A stretch of 8,425 bases of DNA, taken from contig QHOQ01000222.1 of assembly GCA_003219355.1 (NCBI GenBank), positions 1 through 8,425 of the forward strand, given 5' to 3'. Shown here in pieces: positions 1 through 5,354 of the stretch (the stretch's first letter is position 1; every line of letters starts with the position of its first letter). The stretch is from Verrucomicrobiota bacterium (GTDB taxonomy: Bacteria > Verrucomicrobiota > Verrucomicrobiia > Chthoniobacterales > UBA10450). The position numbers were made by a program, and so were the translations under genes. The notes under the pieces are model-generated. The model searched no databases, had not been told where the DNA came from, and saw nothing but the letters and a program-made list of their open reading frames with translations.

Positions 1-371
1 GTTTCGAAGGGCTGCTGCGGGCAGAAGATCACGTCATTCTTGATAGCAAAACTACGAACGGAATCATGGCCCAAGGGGGTACGATCATCGGTACAACAAA
101 TCGCGGCCATTTCGTTGCCAAAGTCGGCGCGGGCGAACGCACAATTGTTCCGGCAAAGATAATCGAGCATGCCCGAAGCCTTCTGAATGACCTTCGGGTG
201 AAAACATTAATTATTATTGGCGGAGAGAATCAAGCAGTCCCCCGCTCGGGCTGTGCGGCCAGTTTTCACTCCGTCAATGCCATTTCTCCCGAGAAGTTCG
301 TTCGTGTTCCGAACCACATAATTCAATCGGTGCCCGCCGCGATCGAACGAGATTTGACGTTCCTTTTGTGA
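1..371 (+). pseudogene. pfkA: 6-phosphofructokinase fragment, truncated at both ends
   Basis: The reading frame is open from base 3 and enters from upstream of the window. It carries the N-terminal nucleotide-binding half of a bacterial phosphofructokinase: a FEGLL segment, then GGTIIGTTNRGHF at about 69-107, then a helix and the strand TLIIIGGE at 204-227. In the family this strand leads into IGGDGS, the phosphate-binding loop, followed by the catalytic TIDND segment. Here the similarity stops right at IGG. Codons from about 228 to the stop at 369-371 are simply the antisense of the carboxypeptidase gene and match nothing in the family. The product would lack the catalytic Asp and the whole second half, so it cannot be active. 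Whether it is ATP- or pyrophosphate-dependent cannot be told, because the diagnostic residues lie in the missing part. The assignment of the fragment is secure by motif; the break is either a real deletion or an assembly join. Confidence 0.8.
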
Positions 372-974
372 CACATAAAAACGAAAACTCGCTTTGTTCA
401 ACGCGTAACGCGTCAGACGTGCCATGTCTTCCGCAGTCGAAAACGGTATCGGTCGAACGTTGTCGTCAACGCCATGCGGATTGACAAACCGTGTGCGCTC
501 CATCTTCAGCTGTTTGGCTAGTGCATTCATTTGGGTAACGAACACATCGACCGGCGTCATCTTCGGGCCAGCCTCGGTCTGCAAGCGCGAGCCGACGTGC
601 TGCGCCAATGTGTACGCCGCAATATTGTCCGACTGAATGAGCGCAGCATAGAGAAGATCGCGCATTGTTATGCTGTCTCCCGGCTGAAATCCGATGTGAT
701 TTTCAAGCGTTCCGGAAAACGCCTCCGGCGGAATCGTGATTGTCTGATTGAGATCGCCCCCTTTTCGTTCCGCCCAATCGAGCACGACGCTTGCGGTCGC
801 GATTTTGGTCAGACTTCCAACTTGCAGTTTCTTTCTGGGCTCTTGCTCTTCCAGAAGGTAGCCCGTCTGCGAATCGACAATCACGAAGGCGCGCGCGCCC
901 GCAGCCGAACGGAGAGAAGCTGCGGTCGCAATCAACGCGATCGAGGCGGTAAGAAATCGGTGTGAAAAGCGCAT
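207..974 (-). CDS. D-alanyl-D-alanine carboxypeptidase (peptidase S11, PBP5-like), 3'-truncated
   Basis: This is a periplasmic serine carboxypeptidase that trims the terminal D-Ala from peptidoglycan stem peptides. From ATG at 974 the protein has 255 residues. It begins with a signal peptide (MRFSHRFLTASIALIATAA, likely cut after AGA). All three S11 motifs are present: SLTK (Ser54, Lys57), SDN (from Ser115) and KTG (from Lys237). The frame is also open upstream to a GTG at 1067 that abuts the previous stop codon, but that start would put 31 charged residues before the signal peptide, so 974 is preferred; no clear Shine-Dalgarno decides it. The protein ends only 16 residues after KTG, with SANNN and a TAA at 207-209. 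Family members need at least one more beta strand here, and many also carry a C-terminal PBP5_C domain. The end coincides with the phosphofructokinase break, so the natural C-terminus is missing. It is the third gene of a minus-strand group with DUF2062 and DUF72. Confidence 0.85.
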   Translation of the reverse strand: MRFSHRFLTASIALIATAASLRSAAGARAFVIVDSQTGYLLEEQEPRKKLQVGSLTKIATASVVLDWAERKGGDLNQTITIPPEAFSGTLENHIGFQPGDSITMRDLLYAALIQSDNIAAYTLAQHVGSRLQTEAGPKMTPVDVFVTQMNALAKQLKMERTRFVNPHGVDDNVRPIPFSTAEDMARLTRYALNKASFRFYVSQKERQISFDRGGHRLNYVVRNTNELLGRNGIDGVKTGRTARAGDCLILSANNN

Positions 975-1067
975 AGCAGGGTCGAATCCGCAGCACCTTA
1001 ATCGAGGCATTCTGATTGGCAACACATCCAGGTAGGAAAAATGTTTGCTCCCACCGAGCTCCTTCAC

Positions 1068-1604
1068 TCAAACGATTTTTTGAGGCATCCGCGCTCGGCT
1101 CACAAGCAGTCGCATTAAAAAATAGACGATAATCGCCGACGGGATGGCAAGGAACAGCGAGCCAACAAACGCCGGCCAAAACGTGGGCCAAACGACCCGC
1201 GAAAATACATGCCAATCGAGGTAATCGTGCAGCCCGAATTGCCGGAAACGAACACGATGCGCCACAGGGCGATGCAGGCTCCAGCACCCTAGATGGTATT
1301 CGGCAAAATAGATCGCAGGCATCGCCCAAATCACCACATCGTGCAGGGTAACCAAAATGGCCGCAGCGATCTTGTTGCACCGACAAACCCATGCTACGGC
1401 GATCGACAACAACGTCTTGAGCGGGTACAGCGGCGTAAAACCGAAAAAAATTCCGATCGCCGAACCCAACGCGATGGAGTGCGGCGTGTCTGCGATGGTC
1501 ATCAGCGTCATGTGATGCGCAACCAGCCAGCGCTTAAGCCGCGCCAGTGGCCCAGGCAATCGCGATTCGTAAACCGGGTCTGCCACTGGCTGTGATTCTT
1601 GCAC
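1068..1604 (-). CDS. DUF2062 family membrane protein
   Basis: A 178-residue small integral membrane protein of the DUF2062 family, whose biochemical role is unknown. The family signature is clear: a charged N-terminal segment, then PHSIALGSAIGIFFGFTPLY (about residues 41-60) and LKTLLSIAVAW, then NKIAAAILVTLHD in the second hydrophobic segment. Hydrophobic stretches lie at about 44-72, 79-104 and 143-168, consistent with three or four membrane passes. The start is a GTG at 1604 chosen by frame extent; a second GTG at residue 7 is also possible and no good ribosome-binding site settles it. It starts 14 bases after the stop of the DUF72 gene and its TGA directly abuts the extended GTG of the carboxypeptidase frame, so the three genes are probably co-transcribed. 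DUF2062 genes are often seen near envelope functions, which fits the carboxypeptidase neighbour, but no function can be assigned. Confidence 0.8.
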   Translation of the reverse strand: MQESQPVADPVYESRLPGPLARLKRWLVAHHMTLMTIADTPHSIALGSAIGIFFGFTPLYPLKTLLSIAVAWVCRCNKIAAAILVTLHDVVIWAMPAIYFAEYHLGCWSLHRPVAHRVRFRQFGLHDYLDWHVFSRVVWPTFWPAFVGSLFLAIPSAIIVYFLMRLLVSRARMPQKIV

Positions 1605-1618
1605 TCCCAGAGCGTAAT

Positions 1619-2554
1619 CTAAAATAGCTCCGGTGTCTGCGGAGGAGTTGACAGCAATTGACCGAGCGCCACGCGCAAACGCACTGCCGCTCGCGGCGCG
1701 TAATCGAGATTGTTATTGTTGAAAATCACGTGCAACTGGCGGGTCGCTCGGGCGAGCTTTTTGCTTCGCTCCGCTACTTCGGCGATTTCGTTATCGGTGT
1801 AATCATAATTGAAACGAGCAGCTACAGTTTTCCCCGTAACATAGCCGCGAGCATTGCGTCCGTGAAGCCGCAGGTAGGCAAAGCTTGGGTTCGTGATTTC
1901 ATCGAGATCGGAGGGCATTATGGTAAAATGCTCGGCGGTTGGGCCATCGACATTGACAAAGACCGCATCGTGTTGCTTCAAGAAATCGATTGTCGATTTT
2001 AACTGTTCGCCGATCACCCAGTTGCGGTTCCGGAATTCAATCGCCAATGGATAATCACCTAGCATTTCGATCAAATGCTCGAGCTCTTCCAGTTTGTGCT
2101 TGTGAGGTGAAAACGCAGGCGAGAGCTGCAGTAGCAGTACGCCAAGCTTCCCGGCTCCGCGCAAGATCGATACCGAGCGCAGGAAGACTCTAATCATCGC
2201 TTCTTGGAGTACCAGCGTCAGCTTTACCTTCCCTTTTGCGTCGGTCTCAGCACGCTGTTGCAAATCCGGCGGTAACAACTTGGCGGCGGTCGAGTGGAAC
2301 GAAAAGAGCTGATGTAGTTTCACATTGAAGATGAATCCATCCGGCGTGGCAGCACACCAACGCTCGACCATTGTTAAATCGGGAACGGAATAAAATGTCG
2401 AATTCACCTCGACCATCTCAAAGTGTTGTGCGTACCAACCGAGTCGTTCGTTCGCGCGCATCCCTTTTGGATACCAACGATGAACAAAACCGGGATCGGA
2501 CCAGCTCGCAGTCCCGACGAGAATTTTGCCCTGATCAGATTTACCAGAACTCAT
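1619..2554 (-). CDS. DUF72 family protein (YecE-like TIM barrel)
   Basis: A 311-residue soluble protein of the DUF72/YecE family. The N-terminus has the typical first strand and loop ILVGTASWSDPGF (residues 11-23), followed by VEVNSTFYSVPD (48-59), AIEFRNRNW (171-179), YLRLHGRNARGY (227-238) and the late motif FNNNNLDYAP (278-287). These are the conserved polar strand ends of the family's barrel. No enzymatic reaction is established for DUF72. I chose ATG at 2554; the frame extends five codons further to a TTG at 2569, which is less likely. The C-terminal tail of about 15 residues is rich in Pro and Thr and probably disordered. It is the first gene of the minus-strand group with DUF2062 and the carboxypeptidase. 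Its promoter must lie in 2555-2673, between it and the divergent initiator tRNA. Confidence 0.85.
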   Translation of the reverse strand: MSSGKSDQGKILVGTASWSDPGFVHRWYPKGMRANERLGWYAQHFEMVEVNSTFYSVPDLTMVERWCAATPDGFIFNVKLHQLFSFHSTAAKLLPPDLQQRAETDAKGKVKLTLVLQEAMIRVFLRSVSILRGAGKLGVLLLQLSPAFSPHKHKLEELEHLIEMLGDYPLAIEFRNRNWVIGEQLKSTIDFLKQHDAVFVNVDGPTAEHFTIMPSDLDEITNPSFAYLRLHGRNARGYVTGKTVAARFNYDYTDNEIAEVAERSKKLARATRQLHVIFNNNNLDYAPRAAVRLRVALGQLLSTPPQTPELF

Positions 2555-2574
2555 GTGCCGCTTTGGCAATTAAC

Positions 2575-2609
2575 CGTCATTCTGAGCGAAATCGAAAAAT
2601 CTCTCGGCT
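2575..2609. repeat. fragment resembling a dispersed intergenic repeat
   Basis: The stretch begins CGTCATTCTGAGCGAAATCG and continues with an A-rich AATCTCTCGG segment. It resembles a short intergenic repeat that I recall from many environmental genomes (core GTCATTCTGAGCGAAG, followed by a GAAGAATCTC segment), often mistranslated as 'HSERSEES'-type peptides. Only one copy is in this window, so its repeated nature cannot be shown here; it rests on recollection of the motif. It lies upstream of the DUF72 gene and of the tRNA pair. Confidence 0.4.
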
Positions 2610-2634
2610 TGGTGTCAGTTGATCTTTTTCGCGT

Positions 2635-2662
2635 TTGAGCTTGACCGGCGATTCAGCATACT
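2635..2662 (+). promoter_or_regulatory. possible sigma70-type promoter for the tRNA pair
   Basis: TTGAGC at 2635-2640 and CATACT at 2657-2662 are separated by 16 bases and would place the transcription start a few bases before the mature 5' end of the initiator tRNA at 2674. Each box matches four of the six consensus bases. A competing -35 box, TTGACC at 2641-2646, has no good -10 partner at 17 bases (GTTCTT). This is a weak prediction. Confidence 0.3.
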
Positions 2663-2673
2663 CGTTCTTAAGA

Positions 2674-2750
2674 CGCGGGGTGGAGCAGCCTGGTAGCTCG
2701 TCAGGCTCATAACCTGAAGGCCGCGGGTTCAAATCCCGCCCCCGCAACCA
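2674..2750 (+). tRNA. initiator tRNA-Met (CAT)
   Basis: A complete 77-base cloverleaf with encoded CCA. Acceptor strands CGCGGGG and CCCCGCA leave the C1-A72 mismatch that marks a formylated initiator tRNA. The A11-T24 pair in the D stem and the CTCATAA anticodon loop (anticodon at 2708-2710) agree. The anticodon stem is TCAGG/CCTGA, so the usual three consecutive G-C pairs of initiators are reduced to two, with A29-T41 at the first position (bases 2703 and 2715). It lies 63 bases before tRNA-Asn and the two are probably co-transcribed. Confidence 0.97.
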
Positions 2751-2813
2751 AATCACTTGCCGCGCCGACTCGGCTGCGCAAAATTCAGGCCCTCTCGAGC
2801 CACACAAAAAAAT

Positions 2814-2888
2814 TCCAGCGTAGCTCAGTGGTAGAGCGGTCGGCTGTTAACCGATTGGTCGTAGGTTCGAATCCTACCGCTGGAGCCA
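2814..2888 (+). tRNA. tRNA-Asn (GTT)
   Basis: A complete 75-base cloverleaf with encoded CCA. The acceptor stem is TCCAGCG/CGCTGGA, the D stem GCTC/GAGC, the anticodon stem GTCGG/CCGAT with one G-T pair, and the T arm GTAGG-TTCGAAT-CCTAC. The discriminator base is G. The anticodon GTT at 2846-2848 sits in the loop CTGTTAA and reads AAC/AAT codons. Confidence 0.97.
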
Positions 2889-2894
2889 AAATTT

Positions 2895-2917
2895 AAGTCG
2901 CTCACGACGAGCGATTT
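2895..2917. terminator. hairpin terminator, possibly bidirectional
   Basis: Seven bases after tRNA-Asn, AAGTCGCTC and GAGCGATTT form a nine-pair stem (one G-T pair) around the loop ACGAC. On + the structure ends in TTTCTC, a short T tract; on - it is followed by AAATTTT. It could therefore end the tRNA transcript and also the convergent hydrolase transcript, which stops at 3034. The T tracts are short, so it is a moderate prediction. Confidence 0.45.
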
Positions 2918-3033
2918 CTCCCGCTGGCAGCACCGGTTTATAGAGAAATGCCATTGGAATTGCCAGCAAAACCCACTAGCGAATGAACAATCAAGAATCT
3001 CAGTCGAGGTTCAACTCACAGGTCAGCAACAGT

Positions 3034-4035
3034 CTATCTTCGTGACAGATGAATGTATTTCGCCAGCCATTTGTATCGGTCTTCCAGTGCCCGAGGGTCA
3101 TTCAGGTCGTGGCCCGTATCGTAATAGAGCACCTTCTTGGGTTCACTCGCAGCGGCCGCATAGTGTTCCATGGAGGTCTTATCAAAGTATTGCTCGTAGT
3201 TGGCGAACTGAAGCAGCAACGGAATCGGAGCGGCGTGCCCTACGAAATGGAGCGCATCGATATCGCCGGTGGCCTGTGAATATTTTTCGAGTTGGCCTGC
3301 GGGACGGGCCTTGCGGAGATCAACCAGGCTGGGATCGTTATTGCGCAAGAGAATGTCGCCAATCTCGGCAACTCCGGCCATTAGTACGGAGGTCTTCATA
3401 CGCTTGTCGACCGCTGAAAGAATGGATCCCCACTGTGCTCCGTAGCTGTGACCCACATAGGCAAGGCGCTGGGCATCTACATCAGGGCGTGTCAGCAGCA
3501 GGTCAACTCCGCGTCGAAGATCTATGACCGCCTGGATTTCAGCTTCCCGGTCCAACTCCGGCCTATCGAAGTGGTCTACCGTTTTCCGCCATGGTGATGG
3601 ACGGTCCCAGGGGTAGTCAGGAATGAGAGAGACGGCGCCAGCTCTCGCATAAATCTTGGCCTCGGGAATGAATTCTGCGCGCGTGCCATTCCCCCAATGG
3701 CCAAAGAGCACGGCTGCGAACGGCCCTTTGCCTTTGGGGACCACTAGGTATGCTGCAACAGGCCCACCTTTCGGACTGGCGTATGTGATGTCGTGCAGGG
3801 TTCCATCGCTGAATTCTTCGATGATCTTGTCATGGATGTCGAGCGGCTGTTTTGCGTCATAGTCGAAGATTCGCGCAGTGGCTTCGAAGTCTGTTTGGGA
3901 TGCAGCTTTGGTTTGTGCCGCGCCGGGGCTACAGATGACGGACACCGCGAATATGCAGTTCAGGCAAACTCTAATCCTCCACGGGGGAACAGAGCGTTTC
4001 GACCATTCCGGCGAGTTTGAATCTTTTCTCACCAT
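3034..4035 (-). CDS. secreted alpha/beta hydrolase (dienelactone hydrolase-like)
   Basis: A 333-residue alpha/beta-hydrolase-fold enzyme. After a basic N-terminus, a hydrophobic segment at about 23-38 ends in PGAAQ, a plausible signal peptidase site, so the enzyme is probably periplasmic or secreted. The strand VAAYLVVPKG (93-102) and the following AAVLFGHWG (107-115) match the dienelactone hydrolase/acyl-peptidase group, with His113 near the oxyanion hole. The nucleophile elbow is GHSYG (Ser197) and the catalytic His is in DTGHD (His309). The acid is probably Glu281 or Asp285 in FANYEQYFD. The substrate is unknown; an ester or peptide-like bond is likely. The ATG at 4035 lies 11 bases after the stop of the LptF/G gene on the same strand, so it may be co-transcribed with it, though no clear ribosome-binding site is seen and a later start before the hydrophobic core cannot be excluded. 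Confidence 0.8.
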   Translation of the reverse strand: MVRKDSNSPEWSKRSVPPWRIRVCLNCIFAVSVICSPGAAQTKAASQTDFEATARIFDYDAKQPLDIHDKIIEEFSDGTLHDITYASPKGGPVAAYLVVPKGKGPFAAVLFGHWGNGTRAEFIPEAKIYARAGAVSLIPDYPWDRPSPWRKTVDHFDRPELDREAEIQAVIDLRRGVDLLLTRPDVDAQRLAYVGHSYGAQWGSILSAVDKRMKTSVLMAGVAEIGDILLRNNDPSLVDLRKARPAGQLEKYSQATGDIDALHFVGHAAPIPLLLQFANYEQYFDKTSMEHYAAAASEPKKVLYYDTGHDLNDPRALEDRYKWLAKYIHLSRR

Positions 4036-4135
4036 AGTTAATCAACTTACTGTCGTGCCAGTCGCCGAAACAAGAACGCGCCGAGCACGATAAAAAGAAC
4101 GTTCGGAAACCAAACGAGCAGCTCCGGGTGCACTT

Positions 4136-4211
4136 TCGGGTTTCCCCGCAACGTGTCGCCGATGATGACGAAGTCGGATTTCCGCGCAACGTGTCGCCGA
4201 TGATGACGAAG
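4136..4211. repeat. 38-bp imperfect tandem duplication inside the permease gene
   Basis: The unit at 4136-4173 is repeated at 4174-4211 with 36 of 38 bases identical. The two differences are 4140 g against 4178 a and 4146 c against 4184 g. Read on the minus strand in the permease frame both are third-position changes: AAC/AAT for Asn and CGG/CGC for Arg. Each copy encodes the segment FVIIGDTLRGNP. Because 38 is not a multiple of three, the second copy shifts the frame. Confidence 0.95.
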
Positions 4212-4544
4212 AGGAAATAGCTGACGGCTACGATCAAGCCCATGGCGAAGCCAATCGAGGTCTCGCGGCGGTGCGCGGTGACGCCAAGCGGTACGCCGAT
4301 AATCGCGAATGCGATGCAAGCGAACGGAAACGAAAAGCGTTTGTTTATTTCAGTCCGGCTGGCGCTGCGTTCGCGTTGGTTTTCGCTCTTTAATTGCTCG
4401 AGCAGTTGTTCGATTGATAATGCGGAACGGCTCGGTCGTTTTTTCTCCTTCTCGTATAATTCCTCGAGGCTGATCGGTAACGTGCCTTCCGCCATATTGA
4501 TCCCATCGCGAATTTTGGTCAGGTCCAAGGGATTGTTTTCGTCT

Positions 4545-4568
4545 CGCGCCTGATAACGCGCCTGATAA
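4545..4568. repeat. perfect 12-bp in-frame tandem repeat
   Basis: CGCGCCTGATAA occurs twice in direct succession (4545-4556 and 4557-4568). On the minus strand it encodes YQAR-YQAR at residues 209-216 of the permease, in the periplasmic beta domain. It keeps the frame, so it is harmless to the coding sequence. Confidence 0.9.
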
Positions 4569-5354
4569 AGATGCATGAGAATCTGTTTGTTCTTTAAATC
4601 GGCTTCGAGCATGCCAGTGCGCGCGTAAGTGACTTTTACCGCAAGTGAATTGTTGTTCATTTCAAAGACGGTAATGTTCTCTAGCTTGCTTCCCGCTTTC
4701 TTGCCCACGTAGATTTTTCGGCCTGGAAATTGATCGATTACCTGATCGCTGCCAAAAAGCGCCATCGGATTGCGTGTAGCGAGATCGAAAATGGTGCTAC
4801 GCAACTTTTCTTGCGCGGCCGGCGCAGCCTGCACGTTGAGCCACAAACATATTCCCGTGCAAAGCAGCGCGATTCCCGCAAGCGGAATACAAATGCGCGA
4901 GATACTCACACCATTTGCCCGTAGCGCGATCAGCTCGTTGTCGGCGGAGAGCCGCCCAAATACAAGCAGGATCGCGGTCAACAACCCCCAAGGAATCGTA
5001 AAAATAAGCGAAAAGGGCATCACGTAAGCGATGAACGTGATCAAGTATTCCATGGGCACGTCGTGATTGACCAGCAACGGAAGAAGCTTTCGGAAAATAT
5101 TGCCCACTACCAGCACCAGGCTCAATACCGCGATGGCGAAGAGCACGTTGACGAGCAATTCACGGCTGAGAAATCGATCGATTAATTTCATATCGCGCCG
5201 GCAACCCAAGGGGGCGTGCCGCAGACGAACACAGATTAGCACACATTCAGATGACGCAAGCACACGTCGCTCCCTTCCTCGCCTCCATTTTCCACTCTGT
5301 CTCCGTTAATCTCTGGCTGGCAAAGCAGTTAATTCCCCGATAGGTTTAGCCGTA

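Larger units (their letters stand above)
4047..5191 (-). pseudogene. LptF/LptG family permease, split by a frameshifting 38-bp tandem duplication
   Basis: This is a YjgP/YjgQ (LptF/LptG) permease, one of the transmembrane subunits that pull lipopolysaccharide from the inner membrane with the LptB ATPase. From ATG at 5191 the protein shows MKLIDRFLSRELL, a first membrane helix at 15-33, a second at about 48-77, LSADNELIALRANGVS (81-96), a third at 100-120, a periplasmic beta domain to about 285, then further helices at about 288-305 and 312-332. The frame is correct to GDTLRGNP (residue 339, base 4175) and then turns to nonsense that runs on to a stop at 3971. The true C-terminus, KVHPELLVWFPNVLFIVLG to FRRLARQ, is encoded at 4136-4047 in another frame. 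Deleting one 38-bp copy gives 1107 bases, that is 368 residues, the normal family size. Upstream ATG-containing frame extension to 5263 is non-hydrophobic and rejected. Whether it is LptF or LptG is not decided. Confidence 0.85.

Noticed and set aside
228..371. C-terminal continuation of the phosphofructokinase frame
   Set aside because: These codons are the antisense of the KTG-containing part of the carboxypeptidase gene and match nothing in the phosphofructokinase family; they are open by chance.
703..1392. Long minus-strand open frame overlapping the DUF2062 and carboxypeptidase genes
   Set aside because: Cys- and Arg-rich composition with no recognisable fold; it is an alternative frame of two well-supported genes.
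2577..2807. Minus-strand open frame of 76 codons across the initiator tRNA
   Set aside because: Its central peptide (GRDLNPRPSGYEPDELPG) is the well-known spurious translation of the antisense of a tRNA gene.
3042..3527. Plus-strand open frame of 161 codons
   Set aside because: It is antisense to the alpha/beta hydrolase, which has catalytic motifs and a signal peptide; the plus frame has neither motif nor start signal.
3971..4173. Extended C-terminus of the permease, or programmed frameshifting
   Set aside because: The extension is Cys/Arg/Ser-rich nonsense that overlaps the hydrolase start, and there is no slippery site; a 38-bp duplicate fully explains the shift.
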